64,000 nucleotides of DNA from Streptomonospora nanhaiensis (GTDB lineage Bacteria; Actinomycetota; Actinomycetes; Streptosporangiales; Streptosporangiaceae), in contig NZ_JACCFO010000001.1 in assembly GCF_013410565.1 (NCBI RefSeq), forward strand, positions 2,046,001 to 2,110,000. The letters run 5' to 3'. How positions within the stretch are numbered: position 1 is the stretch's first letter; the number at the start of each line of letters is the position of its first letter. The translations under genes were made by a program, and so were the position numbers. The notes below the pieces were generated by a model. The model was not told the origin of the DNA. It did not search any database and worked only from the letters and a program-made list of their open reading frames with translations. Shown one piece after another: positions 20,642-28,887 of this stretch.

Positions 20642-20953
20642 GTGGCACCTCACGGATGTCGCTGGCGGCGCCCGCTCAGGCTGCGGCACCGGTGATCACC
20701 GCCACCATAGTGCCACGATCGGACAAATCACCGCCTGCGGCCCGCCGGGCGCCGGCCCCGGTACGGAGGGTGTCGCCGCTGCTCAGGGCGGGTGGAGGCG
20801 GGTTGCGGGCGGGCGCGGCGCCGACCGCGCGGGCGGCCGGGCCGGAAGGGGGCGGCCGGGTCGGGGCATCGGGCATCATGGGGAGCCGGAGGCCCGCGGG
20901 GACCGGCGCCGCCGCGGGCGGGCCCCGGCGGGCGGACCGGAAGAGGAGGGGCA
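20642..20953. promoter_or_regulatory. Divergent intergenic region with palindrome CGGTGATCACCG (20690-20701)
   Basis: 312 bases between the deoC operon and a plus-strand hypothetical gene. The 12-bp perfect palindrome lies ~50 bases upstream of the deoC start and is a candidate operator for the nucleoside operon. On the minus strand a TATGGT -10-like box is present just upstream of it. The rest is GC-rich with nothing recognised. Confidence 0.4.
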
Positions 20954-21652
20954 ATGGCGGAGTTCCGGATCACCTCCGAGGACGGCGTGCTGGACCTGAA
21001 GCGGCTGGCCGCCGACCTCGTGGAGTCCCAGGGCTGGCCGCGCGACCAGGTCGGCATCTGGGAGAACCGGGGCGGCGGCGACGTGGTGGTCACGGTCGAC
21101 GACGCGCTGCTCGCGCGCCCCGCCGGGCCCGACCCGATGAACGTGCCCGTGCACACCCGCAGCGACGTGCACCGGGCCTGCGAGACCCTGCGCCGCCGCG
21201 ACCCGTCGCTGCGCGGGGTGGACTTCGCCGACCTGCGGGACGAGGCCGCCCGGTTCTTCTCGGCCGGGTGGACCGTCAACGACCTGCTGCACGCGCTGGC
21301 CCACCGCTACGACGGCGCCCCGTGGCCGCGCGGCGAGGGCTACGAAGGCGTCGAGTGGCTCCAGCACCGGCTGCGCGGGTGGAAGTCGCCGCGCGGTGAC
21401 ATCCGGCCGTCGGTGTCGCAGGAGGGCGCCCAGTTGCGCGTCGTGGGCCGGGTGGGCCTGCCCGAGGGGCTGGGCCTGCCCGCCGAGGAGCCCGCCGACC
21501 ACCGCCGCGCCGCCTCGTGCGAGGCCGCCCGGGCGGCGGCCGACGACGCCCGGCGGCTGATGCGCGCGCAGGCCCCCACCACCAGCGACGCCCTGGCGCA
21601 CCGCGACCGCACGGCAGCCCACATCACCCGGCCGCCCCACCACCCGCGGTAG
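20954..21652 (+). CDS. Conserved-looking hypothetical protein, 232 aa
   Basis: ATG with GAGGAGG upstream. The N-terminal ~70 residues are acidic and mixed alpha/beta (FRITSEDGVLDLKRLAADLVESQGW). Residues ~95-150 (FSAGWTVNDLLHALAHRYDGAPW, then GVEWLQHRLRGWK) resemble the helical segments found in actinobacterial replication/helicase-accessory and winged-helix proteins, but the match is too weak to name. The C-terminal third is Ala/Arg-rich. No membrane or export signals. Confidence 0.7.
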   Translation: MAEFRITSEDGVLDLKRLAADLVESQGWPRDQVGIWENRGGGDVVVTVDDALLARPAGPDPMNVPVHTRSDVHRACETLRRRDPSLRGVDFADLRDEAARFFSAGWTVNDLLHALAHRYDGAPWPRGEGYEGVEWLQHRLRGWKSPRGDIRPSVSQEGAQLRVVGRVGLPEGLGLPAEEPADHRRAASCEAARAAADDARRLMRAQAPTTSDALAHRDRTAAHITRPPHHPR

Positions 21653-21688
21653 CCGGGCCGGGGCGCCCGTGCGGGCCCGGTGAAGGCT

Positions 21689-21714
21689 GATAATTTCTGT
21701 CCATGCGGCCAGAA
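21689..21714 (+). promoter_or_regulatory. Leaderless promoter and autoregulatory operator of the TetR gene
   Basis: GATAAT (21689-21694) sits eight bases before the ATG at 21703 and no ribosome-binding site is present, indicating a leaderless transcript. Bases 21695-21714 form the interrupted palindrome TTCTGTCC-ATGC-GGCCAGAA (TTCTGnCC n4 GGnCAGAA, 14 symmetric positions), which covers the transcription start and start codon. The same motif recurs twice at 24074-24113. Confidence 0.65.
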
Positions 21715-22341
21715 GACAGTCAGGGCGGTCAGAGGAAGCGCTCCTTCATCGAGGAGGCCCGCCGGGCTCAGATCATCGAGGCCGCCATCCAGACCATCGC
21801 CGACGTCGGCTTCACCAACGCCTCGCTGGCGCGCATCGCCGAGCGGGCGGGAATCAGCAAAGGCGTGATCTCCTACCACTTCTCCAGCAAGGACGAACTG
21901 ATGGAGCAGGTGGTCATCCAGGTGTACACGTCGATCGCCGAGCACGTGGGCCCCCGCATCACGGCGGCGCCCGACGCGCGCGCGGGACTGCGGGCGCACA
22001 TCCGCACCGTGGCGGAGTACATGCGCGGCCACCGCGAGCAACTGTTGGCCCTCGGTGCGATCTTCACGCACTCGCTCACCCCCGAGGGCAGGGCCAAGTA
22101 CGGGGTGGCCGGTTCCGAGCCCGTCTACGAGGCCATCGAGTCCCTCTTCCGCAACGGCCAGGAAGCGGGTCTCTTCCGCCCGTTCGACCCCCGCGTGATG
22201 GCGGTGACCGTCCAGGCCGGCATCGACGGCATGTTCGGCTACTGGGCCGCCTACCCCGACCACGACCTGGAGCGGCACGCCGAGGAACTGGCCGAGGCCA
22301 TGGACCGCGCCACCCGCGCCGAACCCGCTCCGGCGCCCTAG
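21703..22341 (+). CDS. TetR family transcriptional regulator
   Basis: 212 residues. The HTH is clear: RRAQIIEAAIQTIADVGFTNASLARIAERAGISKGVISYHFSSKDELM (helix-turn-helix around residues 22-68 in total). The C-terminal domain is of the common TetR_C type. It probably represses itself through the palindrome over its start codon, and the acyltransferase gene at 24160 through two copies of the same motif. The stop codon TAG (22339-22341) is formed by the TA target duplication and the first base of the IS element; the base after the downstream TA is also G, so the ancestral stop was TAG and the protein is not truncated. Confidence 0.88.
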   Translation: MRPEDSQGGQRKRSFIEEARRAQIIEAAIQTIADVGFTNASLARIAERAGISKGVISYHFSSKDELMEQVVIQVYTSIAEHVGPRITAAPDARAGLRAHIRTVAEYMRGHREQLLALGAIFTHSLTPEGRAKYGVAGSEPVYEAIESLFRNGQEAGLFRPFDPRVMAVTVQAGIDGMFGYWAAYPDHDLERHAEELAEAMDRATRAEPAPAP

Positions 22342-23273
22342 GTCCTGTTTTTTGAAAGGTCTGCGGGGCGGGCTGGTCTTCGGTAATCCTTGGGATCCAT
22401 GGTCCGACGCCATGAACTCACCGACGCCGAGTGGGACCTGCTCGCCCCGCTCATGCCCGCCCACCCCCGCAAAGGCAAGCGGTGGGCCGACCACCGCCGC
22501 GTCATCAACGCCATCCTCTTCCGGACCAGAACCGGTATCCCCTGGCGCGACCTGCCCGAACGCTACGGCCCCTGGGAAACCGCCGCCGGACGCCACCGCC
22601 GCTGGTGCCTGGACGGCACCTGGGACAGGATCGCCGAGCGGCTGCGTATCGACGCCGCCACCGGCCGGCCCCTGGACGTGGGAATCGACTCCACCCTGGT
22701 GCGCGCCCACCACCACGCCGCCGGAGCGGCGAAAAAGGGGACGCGGTTCGGGAGGAATGGGACGGATCCGAAGCGCTGGGCCGGTCCCGGGGCGGGCTGA
22801 CCACCAAGATCCACCTGCTCGCCGACTCCCGCCGCCGCCCCCTTGCCATCGCCACCAGCCCGGGCCAGCGCGGCGACACGCTGATGTTCGCGCCGCTGAT
22901 GGGTGCGCTGCGGCTGCCGCGGACCCGGGGCCGGCCCCGCACCCGTCCCGACCGCCTGCTGGGCGACAAGGCCTACTCCTCGGCCGCGATACGCGCCCGT
23001 CTGCGGGCGCGCGGCATCAAGGCGACCATCGCCCAGCCCGCCGACCAGCGGGCCAACCGGCGCAGGCGCGGATCACGGGGAGGCAGGCCGCCGGCTTTCG
23101 ACCGGCAGGCCTACCGGGGCCGCAACACCGTCGAGCGCGCGATCAACCTGCTCAAGCAGAACAGGGCGGTCGCGACCAGGTACGACAAGAGGGCTGCGGT
23201 CTATGACGGAACCGTCCAGCTCGCCTCCATCCGCATCTGGCTTCGCGACCTCACCAAATCAAAAAACACTGCC
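22341..23273 (+). mobile_element. IS5-family insertion sequence, 933 bp, TA target duplication
   Basis: Imperfect 15-bp terminal inverted repeats at 22341-22355 (GGTCCTGTTTTTTGA) and 23259-23273 (complement GGCAGTGTTTTTTGA; 12 of 15 identical), flanked by TA on both sides (22339-22340, 23274-23275) within a CTAG target, as is normal for IS5 relatives of the IS427 type. It encodes one transposase in two overlapping frames. The transposase stop codon TAG is itself made from the duplicated TA plus the flanking G, so it depends on the target site. Confidence 0.88.
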
Positions 23274-23276
23274 TAG
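22399..23276 (+). CDS. IS5-family transposase, two frames joined by a -1 frameshift
   Basis: Frame A runs 22399-22800 and holds the N-terminal domain (RRHELTDAEWDLLAPLMP) and the first catalytic Asp (VGIDSTLVRAH). Frame B is open through to 23276 and holds GRSRGGLTTKIHLLAD, the second Asp (LLGDKAYSS) and the catalytic Glu (RNTVERAINLLKQNRAV). Alignment of the two frames to ordinary IS5 transposases puts the switch at the A5G4 run 22732-22740, giving AAKKGDAVREEWDG. This looks like programmed -1 slippage, since both frames are otherwise intact; a single-base inactivating indel is the alternative. Confidence 0.85.
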
Positions 23277-23295
23277 GTGTACTGACCCCGGGAGG

Positions 23296-23336
23296 CCGGA
23301 GCCGGTGGCCGGCCGGCGGCCGGCCGCCGGCTCCGG
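23296..23336 (+). terminator. Very stable hairpin, probably the original terminator of the TetR gene
   Basis: 19-bp stem (23296-23314 with 23318-23336, one G-T pair) and 3-base loop. It starts ~20 bases after the IS right junction, so before the insertion it lay directly behind the TetR stop codon; it now ends transcription leaving the IS. Confidence 0.75.
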
Positions 23337-24073
23337 CGGGGAGTGGTCGCCGCCGTGCCGGTCCAGCCGCTCGGGGGTCGCCGCCTGCCGCCCGGCGGCT
23401 GACGTGCCGGGCCGGGGGCGGGGCCGTTTCCCGGCCGGAGCGGCGGGACCGCTCCCCCTGGGGCCTGCTGGTCCGGGGGTCCGGGTGCGTTCGTGCCCGG
23501 CCCTCGACCGGACCGACACACCGCGCCGTGATCCGCGGATACGCGGCGGCGCCGTGGCCGGTCGGCACCCGTGCCGCCGCGGTACCCGCCACGGCGAAGC
23601 GGGCGCGCGCCGCGCGAGCGCGGTGGCGGTCTCCCCCGCGTTTTTCGCCCGGGCCGTGGTGTAGGCCGGGCGGAACCCCGCGGCCACGGTGGGGGCCGGG
23701 CGGGAGCGGCCGTCGACCGCGCCCGAGCGCGGTGCGCCGCCGTTGCCTCCTCGTCCGGATGGGCGCGGCACCGGCCCCTCCCGGCGTCTCGCGCGAGGCG
23801 CCGATCGCCGCGCGCCGCTCCACCGCCGTCGGCGTCCCGCCGGTCGTCGGCGGGGCACGTCCCGGCCCCGTGCGGCCGCGCGGGGCCGGTGTCCGGCCCG
23901 GGTGGGGCGTGTCACTGGCCCGGTCCGGCCAGGGCGCGGCGCCCCGCCCCCTTCCCCGGCGCCCCGCGGCCGCGCGACCCTCCCGACCTGTGCCTTCGGA
24001 GGCCGCCCCGGGCATCCCCCGGCGGGCCGCTCGGGGACGGATCAGTGGTCTCTCAGGGTTGGCCCGGGTTGCC
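23337..24073. other. 737 bases without a recognisable gene
   Basis: Extremely GC-rich and full of chance open frames in several phases with Pro/Arg/Gly-rich translations and no ribosome-binding sites. No family was recognised on either strand. It lies between the TetR/IS unit and the operator sites of the acyltransferase gene and may be a decayed gene. Confidence 0.5.
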
Positions 24074-24113
24074 TTCTGTCCATGCGTACTGAAAACTGAC
24101 CAAGCGGCCAGAA
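24074..24113 (+). promoter_or_regulatory. Two adjacent copies of the TetR operator motif
   Basis: Site A, 24074-24093 (TTCTGTCC-ATGC-GTACTGAA), and site B, 24094-24113 (AACTGACC-AAGC-GGCCAGAA), abut each other. Against TTCTGnCC n4 GGnCAGAA site A keeps 12 and site B 12 of the 14 fixed positions. Site A also shares TTCTGTCCATGCG with the operator over the TetR start. They lie 47-86 bases upstream of the acyltransferase start, where they would cover its promoter. Confidence 0.6.
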
Positions 24114-24159
24114 ATTCGGCCAGCCGTATGGCATCCCCTTCTCGTGCTCGGAGTTCCTG

Positions 24160-25395
24160 ATGTCCCTGGAGTCGCCCCCGTCCGGCCCGGTTCCCCCCGG
24201 CGCGGCGCCCACCCCCGTACCGCCACCCCACGCGGCACCGCCCGGCACCGCACCGGACCCCGCCTCCGCGCCGGCGGAGGGCGGCGGCGCGGCCCGCCCC
24301 CGGCTGCACTACCTCGACAACCTGCGCGTGGCGCTCACCGTGCTGGTGGTGCTGCACCACGTGGCGGTCACCTACGGCAACATCCCGGTCTGGTACTACA
24401 TCGAGACCGCCCAGGACCCCACCGGCGGCCTGCTCGACCTCCTGGCCGTGCTCAACCAGGCGTTCTTCATGGGGTTCTTCTTCCTCGTGTCCGGGTTCTT
24501 CGTCCCCGGCTCCCACGACCGCAAGGGCGGGCGCGGCTTCCTGCGCGGCCGACTGGTGCGCCTGGGCGTCCCGCTGCTGGCGTTCGTGCTGCTGGTGCGG
24601 CCCGTCGTCACACTGGGGGTGTTCCAGGAGTACGCCGACGAACTGCCCTACTGGCTCTTCTACCTGGTGTCCTGGAACCCCGGGCCGCTGTGGTTCGTGG
24701 AGACCCTGCTGGTGTTCTGCCTGGTCTACGTGCTCCTCCGCCGCGTGGGCGCCCGCCGCACCGCTCCCGCCGCCGCGACCGCGCGGGGCGCCGGCCGGAT
24801 GCCCGGTCCGCTCGCGGTGGCCGGGTTCACCGCCGCGCTCATCGTGCTGACCGCCCTGTGGCGCCTGCTCGTGCCGGTCGGCTCCTACTGGCCGATCATC
24901 GGCGTGGCCACGCCCGCCTACCTGCCCCAGTACGTGCTGCTGTTCGCGGTCGGGGCCATGGCCTTCCGGCGCGGCTGGTTCGACCGCGTTCCCCCCGCCG
25001 CGGGGTGGGCCGCCCTGCCGATCGCCGTCGCCGGTGCCGTCACGGTCGCCATCACGGCCATCACCGGCGCGACCGAGGCCGCCCCGCTGTCCTGGCCGTC
25101 GCTGCTGTACACGGCGGCCGAGAGCGTGTTCGCCGTGTCGGTCATCATCGCCCTGCTGTGCCTGTTCCAGCACCGTTTCAACCGCCAGCGCGCCTTCGGC
25201 CGGTTCCTCTCCGCCAACGCCTACGCCGTCTACTTCCTGCACGCGGTGGTGCTGGTGGGCCTCGGTTACGCGTTCGCCTGGTGGGACGCGCCGGCGATCG
25301 CCAAGTTCACCGTGGTGGGGGCGCTGTCCCTCCCGCTGTGCTGGGGCGCCGCCGCCCTGCTGCGCGCCCTCCCCGGCGCCAAGCGCGTCTTCTGA
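24160..25395 (+). CDS. Acyltransferase-3 family integral membrane protein
   Basis: 411 residues. A Pro/Ala-rich cytoplasmic leader (1-~48) is followed by the acyltransferase-3 start LHYLDNLRVALTVLVVLHHVAVTYG, with the two histidines expected for this O-acyltransferase family, and about ten membrane helices. It probably transfers an acyl group to a cell-surface or secreted carbohydrate or other small molecule; acceptor unknown. GGAG lies seven bases before the ATG. The TetR operators upstream suggest repression by the regulator at 21703. Confidence 0.85.
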   Translation: MSLESPPSGPVPPGAAPTPVPPPHAAPPGTAPDPASAPAEGGGAARPRLHYLDNLRVALTVLVVLHHVAVTYGNIPVWYYIETAQDPTGGLLDLLAVLNQAFFMGFFFLVSGFFVPGSHDRKGGRGFLRGRLVRLGVPLLAFVLLVRPVVTLGVFQEYADELPYWLFYLVSWNPGPLWFVETLLVFCLVYVLLRRVGARRTAPAAATARGAGRMPGPLAVAGFTAALIVLTALWRLLVPVGSYWPIIGVATPAYLPQYVLLFAVGAMAFRRGWFDRVPPAAGWAALPIAVAGAVTVAITAITGATEAAPLSWPSLLYTAAESVFAVSVIIALLCLFQHRFNRQRAFGRFLSANAYAVYFLHAVVLVGLGYAFAWWDAPAIAKFTVVGALSLPLCWGAAALLRALPGAKRVF

Positions 25396-25466
25396 CCCCC
25401 TCGCCGCCGCTCCCGGGCCGGGCCAGACTCGACCCGGGAACCCCCCGACACGAATCGAGGAACCTC

Positions 25467-25652
25467 ATGGGTGTGTTCGACGGCAAGCGCGTACTGCTGG
25501 CGCCCGAGGAGGTGGCCGCGGCGGTCGAGCACATCCTGGAACTCGGCCGCACCGGCGAGGTGTGGACGGTGGCCGCCGGCCACCCGCCCGCGCCGTTCCC
25601 CTTCCCCGAGGTGCCCGGCCTGCCGGCCCCGGGCAGGGGCGCCGCCGACTAG
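25467..25652 (+). CDS. Small protein of 61 aa resembling the C-terminus of a short-chain dehydrogenase
   Basis: ATG behind CGAGGA. The sequence LLAPEEVAAAVEHILELGRTGEVWTV followed by a Pro-rich FPFPEVPGL end looks like the last helix-strand of SDR oxidoreductases, where 'pathway' residues (Rossmann fold, Tyr-x3-Lys) would lie upstream; none of these are encoded nearby. Either a remnant of an SDR gene with a new start, or an independent small protein. It overlaps the end of the convergent HAD gene by four bases. Confidence 0.5.
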   Translation: MGVFDGKRVLLAPEEVAAAVEHILELGRTGEVWTVAAGHPPAPFPFPEVPGLPAPGRGAAD

Positions 25653-26344
25653 AAGATCTCGACAAGCCGCCCGATCGGGTCCACCTCGCGGAAGCGGGCG
25701 TGCCCGGCGGGCGGCTCGGCGTGCTCCAGGACCCAGGTGGCGGGGTGGGGCACCAGCACCGCGCCCATGCCCGCCTCCAGGGCGGGCAGGATGTCCGAGC
25801 GCACCGAGTTGCCGATCATCCAGGTGGCGCCGGGGTCGAGGCCGTGATCGCGGCCGAAGGACTCGTAGGCGGCCGGGTCCTTCTCGCGCACGATCCCCAC
25901 CCCGGCGAACAGCGGCTCCATACCCGAGGCGGCGATCTTGGCCCGCTGGTGCTCGGGGTCGCCCTTGGTCAGCAGGTACAGCCGGTGCCGCCGGCGGAGG
26001 GTGTGCAGGGTCTCCAGCGCGCCCTCCAGCAGAACGAGTTCGCCCTCCACCAGCGCCGCGCACAGGCGGCCGAGGAACGCGCGGTCGGCCGCGTCCACCG
26101 GCCGGCCGGGGCGCAGCCGGGCCAGGCAGTCGCCCAGGCTGCGCTCGAAGACGCGGGCGCCGTACCCGTGGGCCGCGGTGTTCTCGCGTTCGACCTCGGT
26201 CAGCGCGGCCCGGACCTCGGCGCGCGACAGCGTGGGGTGGTCCACGTAGTCGACAAAGGTCTCGATGGCGCGCTCGAACAGCACCGTGCATTCCCACAGC
26301 GTGTCGTCGGCGTCGAAGATCAGGTTCTGCGGACCCCGCGGCAC
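25649..26344 (-). CDS. HAD-superfamily hydrolase (phosphatase)
   Basis: 231 residues from a GTG preceded by GGGGGAGG; a longer His/Arg-rich start at 26428 is less likely. Motif I DADDTLWE, motif II LLTKGD and motif IV GNSVRSDILPALEAGM are present, so it should be an active Mg-dependent phosphatase; substrate unknown. It diverges from the PTS genes across a palindrome at 26480-26497 and may share control with them, for instance acting on a PTS-derived phosphorylated sugar acid. Confidence 0.85.
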   Translation of the reverse strand: MPRGPQNLIFDADDTLWECTVLFERAIETFVDYVDHPTLSRAEVRAALTEVERENTAAHGYGARVFERSLGDCLARLRPGRPVDAADRAFLGRLCAALVEGELVLLEGALETLHTLRRRHRLYLLTKGDPEHQRAKIAASGMEPLFAGVGIVREKDPAAYESFGRDHGLDPGATWMIGNSVRSDILPALEAGMGAVLVPHPATWVLEHAEPPAGHARFREVDPIGRLVEIF

Positions 26345-26479
26345 CGCGCCTCCCCCGTGTACGTCGTGCCTGTGCCGGTGGCCGTGCCGGCCAAGCCACC
26401 CCCGCTCTGGCGCTCGCGGGCGGCGCATGCGACCCTACCGGGCACGACACCCAACCGGACCTTACGTTACATTCGTGCG

Positions 26480-26497
26480 ATCACGCCCTAGCGTGAT
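26480..26497. promoter_or_regulatory. Palindrome ATCACGC-CCTA-GCGTGAT between the HAD and PTS genes
   Basis: Perfect 7-bp arms around four bases, midway in the 214-base divergent gap. Its position fits an operator controlling the PTS operon and possibly the HAD gene. No regulator gene is adjacent. Confidence 0.5.
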
Positions 26498-26558
26498 AAC
26501 GCGGCTCCAGCCACGTGCGCGAACACCGTGAGCCGGGTGCACCATCGGGAGGCAATGC

Positions 26559-27032
26559 ATGCGCGAACCGTCCCTGTCGCAGCTCCTGCCGGTCGACGCG
26601 ATCGTCACCGGCATCCAGGTCGACAGCTGGCGCTCGGCCATCAGGGCCGCCGGTGAACTCCTGGTGGCCACGGGCACCACCACCAACGACTACATCGGGC
26701 AGATGCAGAGCGCCGTCGACGAGTACGGCCCCTACATCGTGATCGCCCCCGGTCTGGCCCTGGCCCACGCGCGGCCCTCGCCCGCCGTGCTGCGCACCGG
26801 CCTGTCGTGGGCGGGGCTGGCGGAGCCCGTGGAGTTCGGCCACAGCACCAACGACCCCGTGCGGCTGGTGGTCGGGCTCGCCGCGGTGGACCACGACGGC
26901 CACTCCTCGGCGCTGTCGCGGCTCGCCCGCCTGCTGGCCGACCCCGCCCGCCTCGACCGGCTCGTGCGCGCCACCAGCGCCCAGGAGATCCACACCACCA
27001 TCACCGAGTACGAATCGAGCGCCGACGAATGA
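26559..27032 (+). CDS. ulaC: PTS ascorbate-type transporter subunit IIA
   Basis: 157 residues of the EIIA-type-2 fold (mannitol/fructose/ascorbate group). The phosphorylated histidine is in GLALAHARPSPAVLRTGLSW (H74). It accepts phosphate from HPr and passes it to IIB. Separate IIA, IIB and IIC chains in this order are typical of the ascorbate (Ula/Sga) family. The ATG follows GGGAGG. Overlaps the IIB gene by four bases. Confidence 0.88.
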   Translation: MREPSLSQLLPVDAIVTGIQVDSWRSAIRAAGELLVATGTTTNDYIGQMQSAVDEYGPYIVIAPGLALAHARPSPAVLRTGLSWAGLAEPVEFGHSTNDPVRLVVGLAAVDHDGHSSALSRLARLLADPARLDRLVRATSAQEIHTTITEYESSADE

Positions 27033-27304
27033 AGATCCTCGCGGTTTGCGGAATGGGCATCGGTACCAGCGTCCTGCTCAAGAGCAACGCCGAGCGCGCC
27101 GCCCGGGAACTGGGGCTGGACGCCGACGTGGAGGTCGCCGACATCGGCACGGCGCGCGGCGCCGCCGCGACGGCCGACGTCGTGCTGACCTCCGGTGAAC
27201 TGGCCGCCGAACTGGGCGACCTGGGGGTTCCCGTCGTAGTCATCGACAACTTCGTCGACGGCACCGAGGTGCGCGACAAGCTCGCCTCGGCCGTGAACGG
27301 CTGA
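27029..27304 (+). CDS. ulaB: PTS ascorbate-type transporter subunit IIB
   Basis: 91 residues. The P-loop-like active site with its cysteine opens the protein: MKILAVCGMGIGTSVLLK (C7), followed by the Rossmann-like alternating strands ending VIDNFVDGTEVRDKL. It is phosphorylated by IIA and phosphorylates the incoming substrate at IIC. Start ATG lies within the IIA stop (ATGA). Confidence 0.9.
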   Translation: MKILAVCGMGIGTSVLLKSNAERAARELGLDADVEVADIGTARGAAATADVVLTSGELAAELGDLGVPVVVIDNFVDGTEVRDKLASAVNG

Positions 27305-27388
27305 CCCCGCGCCGCCGGGCCCTCCCCCGGCGCCGCCACCCCCGGCTCTGGTCGTTGTTGGTCCCACGGGTAGTGCAGGAGCGGCCCT

Positions 27389-28864
27389 ATGCAGTGGCTT
27401 GTCGCCGTCGCGCAGTTCATCGTCAACGAGATCCTGAGCATCCCCGCCTACATGGTCGGGCTGATCACCGCGGTCGGCCTGATCGCGCTGCGCCGCTCGG
27501 TCGGGCAGGTGGTGGGCGGCGGGATCAAGGCCGTGCTGGGCTTCCTGCTGATCGGCGCGGGCGCCGACCTGGTGGTGGCCGCGCTCGACCCCCTGGGCGT
27601 GATGATCCAGGGCGCCGCCGGCGCCCAGGGCGTGGTGCCCACCAACGAGGCGATCGTCGCCATCGCCCAGGACCGGTTCGGCGCCCAGGTGGCCTGGATC
27701 ATGATCGCCGGGTTCGCGCTGAGCCTGGTCCTGGCGCGGTTCACCCCCCTGCACTACGTGTTCCTCACCGGCCACCACACCCTGTTCATGGCCACCCTGC
27801 TGACCATGGTGCTGGCCACCACCGACCTGCCCACCGTGGTGACCGTGGCGCTGGGCGCGGTGCTGCTGGCCGTGGTCATGGTGTCGCTGCCGGCGCTGGC
27901 CCAGCCCTGGACCCGGCGGGTGGGCGGTGACGGCAAGATCGCCATCGGCCACTTCGGGACGCTGGGCTATGTGGCCGCCGGCGCCACCGGGCAGCTGGTG
28001 GGGCGCACCAGCCGCAGCACCGAGGAGATGAAGCTGCCCGAGGGGCTGCGCTTCCTGCGCGACTCCATGGTGGCCACGGCGCTGTCGATGGTGCTGATCT
28101 ACCTGGTCGTGGCGCTGGTGTACTGGGCGCGCCAGGGCACCGCCGCCGCGCTGGACATGTTCGAGCCCGCCCAGGGGCTCGACCCCACCATCGGCCACTT
28201 CCTCATGCAGTCGGTGATGCAGGGCCTCCAGTTCGGGATCGGCGTGGCGGTGATCCTCTACGGTGTCCGCACTATCCTGGGCGAACTGGTGCCGGCGTTC
28301 CAGGGCATCGCCGAGCGGATCGTGCCCGGCGCGGTGCCCGCGCTGGACGCCCCCATCGTGTTCCCTTTCGCGCAGAACGCGGTGCTGATCGGGTTCATCT
28401 CCAGCTTCGTGGGCGGCCTGGCGACCCTGGCGGTGATGGCGCTGGCGATCAACCCCGCCTTCGGGCTGGCGCTGATCCTGCCCGGCCTGGTCCCCCACTT
28501 CTTCACCGGCGGCGCCGCCGGGGTCTACGGCAACGCCACCGGCGGCCGCCGGGGCGCGGTGGCGGGCGCGTTCGTCAACGGCGTGCTGATCACCCTGCTG
28601 CCCGCGCTGCTGCTGGGCGTCCTGGGCGACTTCGGCAGCGCCAACACCACCTTCGGCGACGCCGACTTCGGGTGGTTCGGGATGGCGATCGGCTACGCGT
28701 TCCGCGCCGGCGACGGGATCGGCGTGGTGCTGGCCCTGGTGCTGGCGGTGGTCCTGCTGGCGGCCGCGATCGTGGTGCAGAAGCGGGTGGTGGAGCGCGG
28801 CTGGGACCCCGGCGCCCGCCACGAGGCGGCCCTGGCCGAACGCGCCGAGCGCGAGGAGAAGTAG
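27389..28864 (+). CDS. ulaA: PTS ascorbate-type permease subunit IIC
   Basis: 491 residues, ~11 membrane helices of the SgaT/UlaA family: LLIGAGADLVVAALDPLG, FTPLHYVFLTGHHTLFMATLL (substrate-site His pair) and the C-terminal GLVPHFFTGGAAGVYGNATGG are characteristic. CAGGAG lies eight bases before the ATG. The 84-base gap after IIB may slow translation relative to IIA/IIB. Substrate by family is L-ascorbate or a related sugar acid; the window has no ascorbate-6-phosphate catabolic genes, so specificity is uncertain. Confidence 0.9.
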   Translation: MQWLVAVAQFIVNEILSIPAYMVGLITAVGLIALRRSVGQVVGGGIKAVLGFLLIGAGADLVVAALDPLGVMIQGAAGAQGVVPTNEAIVAIAQDRFGAQVAWIMIAGFALSLVLARFTPLHYVFLTGHHTLFMATLLTMVLATTDLPTVVTVALGAVLLAVVMVSLPALAQPWTRRVGGDGKIAIGHFGTLGYVAAGATGQLVGRTSRSTEEMKLPEGLRFLRDSMVATALSMVLIYLVVALVYWARQGTAAALDMFEPAQGLDPTIGHFLMQSVMQGLQFGIGVAVILYGVRTILGELVPAFQGIAERIVPGAVPALDAPIVFPFAQNAVLIGFISSFVGGLATLAVMALAINPAFGLALILPGLVPHFFTGGAAGVYGNATGGRRGAVAGAFVNGVLITLLPALLLGVLGDFGSANTTFGDADFGWFGMAIGYAFRAGDGIGVVLALVLAVVLLAAAIVVQKRVVERGWDPGARHEAALAERAEREEK

Positions 28865-28887
28865 GGCCCGCGGCCGCGGCGCGGGCA

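Noticed and set aside
23571-24092. Long open frames on both strands in the gene-free stretch after the IS
   Set aside because: Arg/Pro/Gly-rich translations open in several phases at once, with no RBS or recognisable family; typical of GC-rich non-coding DNA.
24082-24096. Short frame MRTEN-stop that mimics the start of the TetR gene (MRPED)
   Set aside because: The similarity is explained by the shared operator motif (TTCTGTCCATGCG), not by a duplicated gene start.
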